Shown: piece by piece, positions 54,920-62,954 of the stretch
Layout of the letters: every line of letters starts with the position of its first letter
How positions within the stretch are numbered: position 1 is the stretch's first letter
DNA from: Ruegeria sp. Ofav3-42
GTDB taxonomy: Bacteria; Pseudomonadota; Alphaproteobacteria; Rhodobacterales; Rhodobacteraceae
Assembly (NCBI RefSeq): GCF_022347725.1
Contig: NZ_JAKRGB010000007.1
Coordinates: 62,001-126,000, forward strand
Reading direction: 5' to 3'
Length of the DNA stretch: 64,000 nt
Made by a program: the position numbers and the translations under genes
The notes under the pieces: generated by a model
What the model was told of the DNA's origin: nothing
The model's input: only the letters and a program-made list of their open reading frames with translations
The model's database searches: none

Positions 54920-55804
54920 GTGAAGTCTCCGTATCAGGAGGGAAAGCAGCACAGTTGGGGAGAGAGAATTTACGCGCGTAGTCTTGCCGATGCATTTACG
55001 GACATTGGCCTTAAAGCCCGCGTAGATGATTATGACGCTTGGTCTTCAGCTTCGGACGCAGACGAAGCGGCCGTTCTGATCCGGGGAAAGATTCAGTATC
55101 CATATTCCGCGAAACGCGGTGTTGCCAATTGGGTCATCAGCGAATTGACCCCAGAAAAGTATTTCAAAGAGGCCGACAACTACACAGCAAACTTTTTTGC
55201 GTCACACCTATTCTTCCAGCAGATAAAGATCCGACCTCAGGATTCCGTACTTTATCAAGCGACGGATCATCGCATTTTTCATCCCGGCGAACGCAATCAC
55301 GATGGTCCAACCTTGTTTGTGGGCAACAACTACAGAAGATGGGAAGCCCGGCCGGTCATAAGAAAGGCGCTGGCCGAGGGTTTAGCTGTGGACGTTTACG
55401 GAGACCGGTGGGACCGGAAACTGAAAGCGGATCGTCTCCGCGCCACAAGTGTTCCAAATATGCAGCTAGGTCAGCTCTATCGTTCGGCCGGTGTTGTCCT
55501 CAATGATCACCGACCTTTAATGCGGAACAATGGCTTAATTTCAAACCGGATTTTTGACGTGCTCGCCTGCGGCGTCCCCTTGATTTCCGACAGAATTGTG
55601 GGCCTACCCGATGGGTTTGAAGAGTTTATCTACGTCTTCGAAGAGGATACCTCTCTTGCTGGTTTAATCGCCCAGGCAAAATCAGAGTCAGCCGCATTTC
55701 GCCGCAAACGCACAGAATTCGCTCAACATGTTGTGCAGGAGTATAGTTTTCTGGCCGCGGCAAGGACCATAGCTTCCAGCTTAGGATTGACCCCGAATTC
55801 TTGA
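54920..55804 (+). CDS. CgeB-like glycosyltransferase (possibly only part of a fused protein)
   Basis: A 294-residue protein with glycosyltransferase family-1/CgeB features: WGERIYARSLADAF, DSVLYQATDHRIFHPG, LFVGNNYRRWEARPVI, and the nucleotide-sugar region FDVLACGVPLISDRIVGLPDGFEEF. If started at GTG 54920 it would begin MKSPYQEGKQ and lose the first beta strand, which the upstream in-frame residues TLIAVKSP would supply. There is no ribosome binding site within 20 bases of the GTG. That supports translation by frameshift from the preceding gene, or an indel in the A10 tract. The sugar donor is unknown. Confidence 0.72.
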   Translation: MKSPYQEGKQHSWGERIYARSLADAFTDIGLKARVDDYDAWSSASDADEAAVLIRGKIQYPYSAKRGVANWVISELTPEKYFKEADNYTANFFASHLFFQQIKIRPQDSVLYQATDHRIFHPGERNHDGPTLFVGNNYRRWEARPVIRKALAEGLAVDVYGDRWDRKLKADRLRATSVPNMQLGQLYRSAGVVLNDHRPLMRNNGLISNRIFDVLACGVPLISDRIVGLPDGFEEFIYVFEEDTSLAGLIAQAKSESAAFRRKRTEFAQHVVQEYSFLAAARTIASSLGLTPNS

Positions 55805-55938
55805 TGAGCATTGCCAAGTTTTGGACTGTTGCCCGGCCTGTTCAACCTGCATTTCCGTTTCGGCAACTACAAGAGTTGCAGCGTCGTGAGCAGGAAAGAT
55901 CTAGTTGCTTGAGCATCCTTACAGCGCCGTTACCATCC

Positions 55939-56262
55939 TCAGAAATTGCCAAGTCCCGATTTGAACTCAGCCGCTGAACTTTCGAACACGCTGACAATAT
56001 TGAGAAGGTCAACGGCTTGGCTTTGTCCCTGTGCTGACTGCCTCTCCCCGTCCTGACAGAGTTTTGCCAGCGCCTCAAAGCCCAGGCTTAGCGCGCTGCC
56101 CTTCAGAAAATGCAGGTTCTGTTCGTAACGGGTGCCCGCGGTGTCATGCTGCAGCCGGGAAAGCGCCTCATGAACCTCATCGAGGAAGATCTGCACCACC
56201 TCATCGAACTCGCTGGCGCCAACTTCGTCCCGTAGCTGTTGGACCCTGGACCAGTTGATCAT
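55939..56262 (-). CDS. Histidine phosphotransfer (Hpt) protein
   Basis: A 107-residue four-helix Hpt domain with the motif NLHFLKGSALSLGFEALAKLC, phosphorylatable His51. No kinase domain, so it receives phosphate from a remote hybrid kinase. It is divergent from the receiver-PP2C gene at 56416, which is the most likely partner. The 134 bp between this gene and the glycosyltransferase hold no feature I can recognise. Confidence 0.85.
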   Translation of the reverse strand: MINWSRVQQLRDEVGASEFDEVVQIFLDEVHEALSRLQHDTAGTRYEQNLHFLKGSALSLGFEALAKLCQDGERQSAQGQSQAVDLLNIVSVFESSAAEFKSGLGNF

Positions 56263-56415
56263 GCCACCCTCTCTTCACCTGCCGCGACCTGCCTTTGGTA
56301 ACGCGAGACCGGTAAAGAGCAGGTTAAGTGGAGTGACTTGCCGCCTTCATCCTATATTAAACCGCCCCGCGTTAGGGTCATCGCATTCCGATTAGCGTCG
56401 CGGGGCAGGGTAACG

Positions 56416-57687
56416 GTGGCAGAGGTCAGTCAGGCAGACACCAGATCAGATCTGGATTTTGGTGCGATCCAAAAGGTGCTTGTCGTCGATGACAGCCGCC
56501 TGCAGCGGCGTATTCTGGTCGCTTCGCTCAAGAAATGGGGCTTTGAAGTAATTGAGGCAGACAGTGGTGATGTCGCGATCGAGATGTGCCTGAGCGATCC
56601 GCCGGATCTTGTGCTCAGCGACTGGGTCATGCCGGGGATGAGCGGGCTGGAATTTTGCAAAGCGTTTCGCGCGCTGGATGGCGATCAATACAGCTATTTT
56701 ATTCTGCTGACCTCCAAGAGTGAGAAACAGGAGGTTGCGCGGGGCCTTGACGCTGGCGCGGATGACTTTTTGATCAAGCCGCTTGAGGCAGACGAACTGC
56801 GCGCGCGCATATCGGCAGGCGCACGCATTCTGGACATGCAGCGCGAGCTGTCTGAGAAAAACCGCATGATCGAGTCCGCGCTTGAGGAACTGCGTGTAGC
56901 TCATGATGCGATTGACAAGGATCTGATCCAGGCCCGGAAAATTCAGGAATCGCTGGTTCCGGAACTGACACGGGAATTTGGCAAGTCGCGGGTCAGCATG
57001 TTGCTGAAGCCATGCGGACATATCGGCGGTGATCTGGTGGGGATGTTTTCTCCGGGCGTTAACCGGCTGGGTTTTTACAGTATCGACGTGTCCGGCCATG
57101 GCATCACGTCGGCCATGATGACGGCCCGGTTGGGCGGGTATCTGTCAAGCAGTCACTTTGATCAGAACATGGCCATGGAACGGCGCTTTGACAAATTCTA
57201 CGCGCTTCTGCCGCCGGAAGAAGTGGCCGCGAGCCTGAACTCGCGACTGATGGCGGATGCGGGGATCGAGGAGTACTTCACGATGGTGTACGCCATCATC
57301 GATTTGCGCAATGGGCACCTTAAGATGGTGCAGGCCGGACATCCCCATCCATTGCTGCTGCGGCAGGATGGGAGCGCGGAGTTTCTGGGTGAGGGCGGTC
57401 TGCCCATTGGTTTGTTGCCGGACGTCACTTTTCAGCGGACAGAAACTTACATGCAACCCGGTGACCGCCTGTTGCTGTATTCAGACGGCTTTACGGAATG
57501 CGGCCTTGCCGAAGGCGGCTTGCTGGAAGACGACGGGCTGCTTCAGATGGCGCTTGATTGCGCCCCAGGACGCAGTGGATCAGAATTTTTGGACGATATG
57601 TTTTGGCGGCTAACGCAAGTGATGGCACCGGACAGTGGAATGGACGATGACGTCTCGGCCGTGTTCTTTGAATATAACGGTCATTGA
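56416..57687 (+). CDS. Response regulator with SpoIIE/PP2C phosphatase output
   Basis: A 423-residue protein. Residues ~18-135 are a receiver (KVLVVDDSRLQRR, phosphoacceptor Asp69 in LVLSDWVMPG, Lys in FLIKPLEADE). A coiled-coil linker (LSEKNRMIESALEELRVAHDAIDKDLIQARKIQESLVPEL) leads to a PPM/SpoIIE phosphatase with GGDLVGMF, DVSGHGITSAMM and LLYSDGFTEC plus the DDDVSAVFF end, so metal ligands are intact. Such proteins dephosphorylate anti-sigma-factor antagonists. GTG start at 56416 after AGGG; the frame to 56338 has no site. Confidence 0.9.
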   Translation: MAEVSQADTRSDLDFGAIQKVLVVDDSRLQRRILVASLKKWGFEVIEADSGDVAIEMCLSDPPDLVLSDWVMPGMSGLEFCKAFRALDGDQYSYFILLTSKSEKQEVARGLDAGADDFLIKPLEADELRARISAGARILDMQRELSEKNRMIESALEELRVAHDAIDKDLIQARKIQESLVPELTREFGKSRVSMLLKPCGHIGGDLVGMFSPGVNRLGFYSIDVSGHGITSAMMTARLGGYLSSSHFDQNMAMERRFDKFYALLPPEEVAASLNSRLMADAGIEEYFTMVYAIIDLRNGHLKMVQAGHPHPLLLRQDGSAEFLGEGGLPIGLLPDVTFQRTETYMQPGDRLLLYSDGFTECGLAEGGLLEDDGLLQMALDCAPGRSGSEFLDDMFWRLTQVMAPDSGMDDDVSAVFFEYNGH

Positions 57688-58130
57688 AGCCCTTTCAGGT
57701 GCAAGCCAGCAAAGTGGCGATCACCGCCGTTTCCCAGCTTTTCGACTGCATCTGCGGTATCCATCCATCGAGCTTCGTGAAACTCTTCACGCGGCGGACC
57801 CATGCGGCGCACGGGTTGTGCCCGATAAATCAGACAGACCTTTTCCGCCCACAAATCATATTCTGGCATGTAGGTGAATCGCCGAAAAGCACCAAAGCGG
57901 CGCGGGGCGGTGATCAACCAACCGGTTTCCTCAAAAACTTCTCGGTGCAGGGCGGTTATAGGTGATTCGCCCGGATCGATGCCCCCGCCCGGCAGTTGCA
58001 GTTCCGGGTTCAGCCCGTCGTCGTACCAGGTAACCAACAACCCCCGCCCGCGTGGCAGCAAGGCATAGACACCGGGCCTGCGCGTGTATTTGCGCCCCGC
58101 ATGTGGGGTTTCACCAAACCGTCTGATCAT
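57681..58130 (-). CDS. Nudix hydrolase
   Basis: A 149-residue Nudix protein with the box GGGIDPGESPITALHREVFEETGW (Gx5Ex7REVxEETGW, all catalytic Glu present). Start MIRRFGETPHAGRKYTRRPGVY at 58130; the frame to 58241 is a non-homologous extension across the hslO promoter. Substrate not assigned. It overlaps the end of the receiver-PP2C gene by 7 bp on the opposite strand. Confidence 0.88.
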   Translation of the reverse strand: MIRRFGETPHAGRKYTRRPGVYALLPRGRGLLVTWYDDGLNPELQLPGGGIDPGESPITALHREVFEETGWLITAPRRFGAFRRFTYMPEYDLWAEKVCLIYRAQPVRRMGPPREEFHEARWMDTADAVEKLGNGGDRHFAGLHLKGLQ

Positions 58131-58206
58131 GTATGGCCCCTTACAACCCGAAATGTTCGACCTATATGCTGGCGGTATGCCAACCTGTGGCGTGTAAGGA
58201 AACCCC

Positions 58207-59184
58207 ATGTCTCTTGGAACAAAAATCGCGTGGGACGACACCGTCCTGCCCTTTCAACTGGATGTATCGGACATGCGCGGCCGCGTGGCCCGTCTGGATG
58301 GCGTGCTCGACGGCATCCTGAAACAGCATGATTACCCCGAGAAGGTCGAGGCCTTGGTGGCCGAGATGGCCTTGCTAACTGCTTTGATCGGCCAGACTGT
58401 TGCGCTGCGTTGGAAGCTTTCGCTGCAGGTCCAGTCCAAGGGCGCCGTGCGAATGATCGCCACCGATTATTACGCACCACAAAAAGAGGGTGAACAGGCG
58501 CGCATCCGCGCTTATGCCAGCTTTGACCGCGATCGCCTGACAGATGGCGCGCCATTCGATCAAATCGGCGAAGGGTATTTCGCAATCATGATCGACCAGG
58601 GTGAAGGTACGCAGCCTTATCAGGGGATTACTCCGTTGGCTGGCGGTTCGCTGAGCGCCTGTGCCGAGGCGTATTTCGCCCAGTCCGAACAGCTGCCGAC
58701 CCGGTTCTCGCTAAGCTTTGGCAAGTCGACAGAGCCTGGCGTTGGTGAACACTGGCGTGCCGGTGGTGTCATGTTGCAGCACATGCCCAAGGCCTCGCCC
58801 TTTGTTGCGTCCGGCGAGGGCAGCGGCAACATCCTGACTGCTGACGATCTGGTCGACGGTGAGGAAGGCGAGAACTGGGGCCGCGTCAACATCCTGCTGG
58901 ACACGGTCGACGATCTGGAACTGATTGGCCCGTCGATCGCGCCCACGGATCTGTTGGTCCGGCTGTTTCACGAGGAACAGCCTCGGGTTTATGATGCGCA
59001 ACCGGTGCAATTCGGGTGTACGTGTTCCGAGGATCGCGTGCGGCAGAGCCTGTCGATCTATTCGGCCAAGGACATCGAAAAGATGACCACTCCGGAAGGT
59101 GAGGTGACTGCCGATTGCCAATTCTGCGGCGCGCATTACGTGCTGGATCCCTCCACGGTCGGGTTTGATGCTGACGGTGCCTGA
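58207..59184 (+). CDS. hslO: Redox-regulated chaperone Hsp33
   Basis: A 325-residue holdase activated by oxidation. N-terminal fold DVSDMRGRVARLDGVLDGIL, mid FSLSFGKSTEPGVGEHWRAGGVMLQ, and the C-terminal zinc centre FGCTCSEDRV ... CQFCGAHYVLD (CxC and CxxC). Four cysteines are intact, so it should form disulfides under peroxide. AAGGAA precedes the ATG. It overlaps the next gene by 17 bp. Confidence 0.95.
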   Translation: MSLGTKIAWDDTVLPFQLDVSDMRGRVARLDGVLDGILKQHDYPEKVEALVAEMALLTALIGQTVALRWKLSLQVQSKGAVRMIATDYYAPQKEGEQARIRAYASFDRDRLTDGAPFDQIGEGYFAIMIDQGEGTQPYQGITPLAGGSLSACAEAYFAQSEQLPTRFSLSFGKSTEPGVGEHWRAGGVMLQHMPKASPFVASGEGSGNILTADDLVDGEEGENWGRVNILLDTVDDLELIGPSIAPTDLLVRLFHEEQPRVYDAQPVQFGCTCSEDRVRQSLSIYSAKDIEKMTTPEGEVTADCQFCGAHYVLDPSTVGFDADGA

Positions 59185-59773
59185 TCCGACAGATCAGCTG
59201 CGGGCGGCCTTGCGCCGCCCCGGCGACGGGTCGAGTGATTTCGACCTGAACCCCGATACGGTTCTGCCCGAAGGGCGCAAATTGCGCCCCGCCGGAGTTC
59301 TGGTCCCCATTTCAGTTGCTGATGGTGCCCCGCGTTTGATCCTGACCAAGCGATCCTCGGCGTTAAAGCATCATCCCGGCCAGATCGCCTTTCCGGGCGG
59401 CAAGCAGGACGAAGGCGACGCCGACGTCACTGCCACCGCCCTGCGCGAGGCGCGCGAAGAAATCGGCCTGCCATCCGAACTGCCCGAAATTCTCGGGCAC
59501 CTACCCACGCACGAGACAGTAACGTCTTTCACCGTCACACCGGTGGTGGCGATCCTGCGCGAGTCCTTCCAATCCGTGCCCGAACCGGGCGAAGTTGCCG
59601 AAGTGTTTTCGGTTCCGCTTGCACAAGTGCTCAACCCTGCGAATTATATCGTTGAATCGCGCCGTTGGCGTGGACAGAGGCGGTATTATTTCACGGTACC
59701 TTACGGCCCCTATTATATCTGGGGCGCAACGGCCCGTATTCTGCGGGGATTGGCAGCACGGATCAGCGAATGA
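59168..59773 (+). CDS. CoA pyrophosphatase-type Nudix hydrolase (NudL-like)
   Basis: A 201-residue Nudix enzyme. The CoA-type box LKHHPGQIAFPGGKQDEGD and ALREAREEIGLPS are both present, matching NudL/CoAse which cut CoA to phosphopantetheine and 3',5'-ADP. The ATG at 59168 lies inside hslO; a TTG just before it is also possible. It overlaps cca at ATGA, so the order hslO-nudL-cca is coupled. Confidence 0.9.
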   Translation: MLTVPDPTDQLRAALRRPGDGSSDFDLNPDTVLPEGRKLRPAGVLVPISVADGAPRLILTKRSSALKHHPGQIAFPGGKQDEGDADVTATALREAREEIGLPSELPEILGHLPTHETVTSFTVTPVVAILRESFQSVPEPGEVAEVFSVPLAQVLNPANYIVESRRWRGQRRYYFTVPYGPYYIWGATARILRGLAARISE

Positions 59774-60921
59774 TGAAAATCGAAGAAGACTGGGTGGCAG
59801 AGCCCGCAACGCAGCGGGTCTGTGCCGCCCTGACGGATGCCGGGTCGCAGGCCCTGTTTGTCGGTGGTTGCGTTCGCAACGCTCTGTTGGGTGCACCGGT
59901 CTCTGATATCGACATTGCTACCGACGCCCGTCCCGAAAAGGTGGTCGAACTGGCGAATGGTGCGGGGCTCAAGGCGATCCCGACAGGAATTGATCACGGC
60001 ACCATTACCGTGGTCAGCCAGGGCATCCCGCATGAGATCACCACATTTCGCCGTGATATAGAAACCGATGGCCGCCGCGCTGTGGTCGCCTTTTCCGACA
60101 AGGTGGAAGAGGACGCCGCGCGCCGCGATTTCACGATGAACGCGATCTACGCGCGGCCGGATGGCACTATTCTGGACCCTCTGAACGGGTTGCCCGACTT
60201 GAAAGCGCGCCGTGTCCGCTTCATCGGAACCGCAGCGAACCGTATCCGCGAAGATTACCTTCGCTCACTACGCTACTTCCGGTTTCACGCTTGGTATGGC
60301 GATGCCGAGGCCGGGTTTGACCCGGACGCTCTGGCGGCGATGGCTTCAAATCTCGATGGGCTGACTGGCCTGTCCCGCGAACGGGTCGGCGCAGAGCTTC
60401 TCAAACTGCTGGGCGCGCCGGACCCGGCCCCTTCGGTTGCCGCGATGCGTAGTGTCGGCGTACTGGCACAACTATTGCCGGGTGCGGATGACCGTTCATT
60501 GGCACCTTTAGTCGCGTTAGAGCAGCAGGCCGGGGCAGAACCGGATGCCGTGCGCCGTCTCGCAGCAATTGCAACTCCTGAGATTGCAAAGACCCTGCGA
60601 CTGAGCCGGGCCCAGTTGCAGCGCCTGACGCGAATGCGGGATGAAGCGTCAGGTTCGGCCAGCATTGCCGAGTTGGGCTTTCGTTACGGCAGAGAAGGCG
60701 GGCTGCACGAAACCCTATTGCGTTGCGCCTTTCTGGAGCAGCCCTGGACAGAGGTCATGAGGGATGATCTGAGCGCCGGCGCCGCTGCAACCTTTCCGAT
60801 CAGCGCGGCCGATCTGATACCCGAATTCACGGGCCCCGCGCTGGGCAGGAAACTGGCCGAGCTTGAGTCGAAGTGGATCGCCTCGGGCTTCACGCTGAGT
60901 CGCGAAGATTTGCTGGGCTGA
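59770..60921 (+). CDS. cca: CCA tRNA nucleotidyltransferase
   Basis: A 383-residue class II CCA-adding enzyme or poly(A) polymerase-like protein. It has GSQALFVGGCVRNALLGAPVSDIDIATDARPE (GG and DxD), DHGTITVV, RRDFTMNAIYARPDG and RIREDYLRSLRYFRFHAWYG. It restores the 3' CCA end of tRNAs. No HD domain visible, as is common in alphaproteobacteria. First of two adjacent ATGs taken at 59770. Confidence 0.94.
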   Translation: MMKIEEDWVAEPATQRVCAALTDAGSQALFVGGCVRNALLGAPVSDIDIATDARPEKVVELANGAGLKAIPTGIDHGTITVVSQGIPHEITTFRRDIETDGRRAVVAFSDKVEEDAARRDFTMNAIYARPDGTILDPLNGLPDLKARRVRFIGTAANRIREDYLRSLRYFRFHAWYGDAEAGFDPDALAAMASNLDGLTGLSRERVGAELLKLLGAPDPAPSVAAMRSVGVLAQLLPGADDRSLAPLVALEQQAGAEPDAVRRLAAIATPEIAKTLRLSRAQLQRLTRMRDEASGSASIAELGFRYGREGGLHETLLRCAFLEQPWTEVMRDDLSAGAAATFPISAADLIPEFTGPALGRKLAELESKWIASGFTLSREDLLG

Positions 60922-61001
60922 TAAAGCGAAGTCTCAAAAGGGGATGACAAATAAAAAACTTTGTGGTTACTTGCCCCTGTCACATGAATGGAGGGATGCG
61001 A

Positions 61002-61028
61002 ATGTATTACGGGATCTGGGACAGCTAA
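61002..61028 (+). CDS. Possible 8-codon leader peptide (MYYGIWDS)
   Basis: ATG TAT TAC GGG ATC TGG GAC AGC TAA, with GGAGGG 6 bases upstream, a better ribosome binding site than most genes here. After the stop a stem GAACAC / GTGTTC encloses a smaller CCC/GGG stem (about 61035-61060). The arrangement is that of a translated leader ahead of the ABC genes. It could also be chance. Function not shown. Confidence 0.3.
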   Translation: MYYGIWDS

Positions 61029-61115
61029 GGCTGGAACACTTTGACCCGTAGGGGTGGTGTTCTGGCGCCATCTTTCTTCGCATGACTTATTTTCCGCTCA
61101 ATCGGAGCACCCTCC

Positions 61116-62954
61116 ATGTTTCGCTATTTCGAAAACCTCGTCGACCCTTTTGTTGCCTATGACGAAACCGACACGCCGCCCATACGGTTGTGGCCGTTCA
61201 TGCTGGATTATTCCAAGCCGTTCTACCGGGTCTTCTTCTGGGCGGGGCTGATTTCAGTCATCGTCGCGGCAGTTGAGGTCGGGCTGATCTACTACATGGG
61301 TCGCGTTGTTGACCTGTTGTCCGGCACACCCACCGAAGTCTGGCAGGATCACGGGACCGAACTGATCTTGCTGGCGCTGTTTGTGCTGTTTCTGCGCCCT
61401 TTGCTGCACGTCGTGGATGTGCTGCTGCTGAACAACACGATCCTGCCCAACTTTGGCACGCTGATCCGTTGGCGGGCGCATAAACACGTCCTGCGCCAAT
61501 CCGTGGGTTGGTTCGAGAATGACTTTGCCGGTCGCATTGCAAACCGGATCATGCAAACCCCGCCTGCCGCAGGTGAGGCCGTGTTTCAGGTGTTCGACGC
61601 CATCTCATTTTCGATTGCCTATCTGATTGGTGCCGCGATTCTGTTGATGGCGGCTGATCCGCGGCTGTTGTTGCCCCTGTTAATTTGGTTTGCGCTTTAT
61701 GCCGTTCTGGTTCGCTGGACGGTCAAAAGGGTTGGTCCGGCCTCTCAGGCCGCATCGGACGCGCGTTCGGCTGTGACCGGGCGTGTGGTGGACAGCTATA
61801 CCAACATCCATTCGGTCAAGATGTTCGCCCATGGTGAGCAGGAGCTGGATTACGCGCGCGAAGCTATTGAGAAAACACGCCAAACCTTCCAGGTCGAGAT
61901 GCGCATCTTCTCCATCATGGACGCTGTACTGGTCACACTGAACGGATTGCTGATCGTCGGGGTCGTGGGTTGGGCCATTGCCCTTTGGATGCAGGGCAGT
62001 GCCTCTGTCGGAGTGGTCGCTGCGGCAACGGCTTTGACCCTGCGACTGAACGCGATGACCGGGTGGATCATGTGGGCGCTGACCAGCTTCTTCCGCCAGC
62101 TTGGTGTTGTGGCCGAGGGGATGCAAACGATAGCCCAGCCCATTGACCTGTTGGATGCACCTGACGCCAAGCCCCTGCAGTTGGCCAAAGGCCAGATCGA
62201 CATTTGCGATCTGTCGCACCATTACGGACGCAAAACCGGTGGTTTGGATCACGTAAACCTGACCATTCATCCCGGTGAGAAGATTGGCCTGATCGGGCGC
62301 TCCGGCGCGGGTAAATCGACCCTAGTTAAGCTGCTTTTGCGGTTTTATGACGTCGAGCAGGGCGCAATTCTGATCGATGATCAGAATATCGCGAAAGTGA
62401 CACAGGACAGTCTGCGCAGCCATATCGGTATGGTGCAGCAGGACAGTGCGTTGCTGCATCGCTCGGTGCGGGACAACATCCTGTATGGTCGTCCTGAAGC
62501 AACCGAAGAGCAGATGATCGCGGCTGCAAAACAGGCCGAAGCGCATGAGTTCATCCTTGACCTGCAGGACCCTGAGGGGCGTACCGGCTATGACGCCCAT
62601 GTAGGTGAACGCGGTGTGAAGCTGTCCGGTGGTCAACGCCAGCGGGTCACGCTGGCGCGGGTGATCCTGAAGGACGCTCCGATCTTGCTGTTGGACGAGG
62701 CGACATCCGCCCTGGATTCCGAGGTCGAAGCCTCAATTCAGGAAACTCTCTACGGCATGATGCAAGGCAAAACCGTGATCGCCATCGCCCACCGTTTAAG
62801 CACCATCGCGCAGATGGACCGCATTCTGGTCATGGATGGCGGCCGGATTGTGGAACAGGGCGGACATTCCGAGCTGTTGGCGCAAGGTGGGGTTTACGCT
62901 CAGTTCTGGGCGCGGCAATCTGGCGGCTTCCTGAACCCGGAGGCCGCGGAATGA
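61116..62954 (+). CDS. ABC half-transporter, first of a pair
   Basis: A 612-residue type IV exporter: six transmembrane helices in residues ~40-330, then a nucleotide-binding domain with Walker A GRSGAGKSTLVKL (near residue 394), Q-loop MVQQDSALL, signature VKLSGGQRQRVTLARVI, Walker B ILLLDEATSALDSE and the H-loop AIAHRL. Both catalytic residues are present. The N-terminal 30 residues (MFRYFENLVDPFVAYDETDTPPIRLWPFM) are an extension typical of roseobacter pairs. Substrate unknown. Coupled at ATGA to the next gene, so the two probably form a heterodimer. Confidence 0.92.
   Translation: MFRYFENLVDPFVAYDETDTPPIRLWPFMLDYSKPFYRVFFWAGLISVIVAAVEVGLIYYMGRVVDLLSGTPTEVWQDHGTELILLALFVLFLRPLLHVVDVLLLNNTILPNFGTLIRWRAHKHVLRQSVGWFENDFAGRIANRIMQTPPAAGEAVFQVFDAISFSIAYLIGAAILLMAADPRLLLPLLIWFALYAVLVRWTVKRVGPASQAASDARSAVTGRVVDSYTNIHSVKMFAHGEQELDYAREAIEKTRQTFQVEMRIFSIMDAVLVTLNGLLIVGVVGWAIALWMQGSASVGVVAAATALTLRLNAMTGWIMWALTSFFRQLGVVAEGMQTIAQPIDLLDAPDAKPLQLAKGQIDICDLSHHYGRKTGGLDHVNLTIHPGEKIGLIGRSGAGKSTLVKLLLRFYDVEQGAILIDDQNIAKVTQDSLRSHIGMVQQDSALLHRSVRDNILYGRPEATEEQMIAAAKQAEAHEFILDLQDPEGRTGYDAHVGERGVKLSGGQRQRVTLARVILKDAPILLLDEATSALDSEVEASIQETLYGMMQGKTVIAIAHRLSTIAQMDRILVMDGGRIVEQGGHSELLAQGGVYAQFWARQSGGFLNPEAAE

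Noticed and set aside
55805..55938. Possible gene remnant between glycosyltransferase and hpt
   Set aside because: No frame gives recognisable sequence; stops are frequent and no ribosome binding site is seen.
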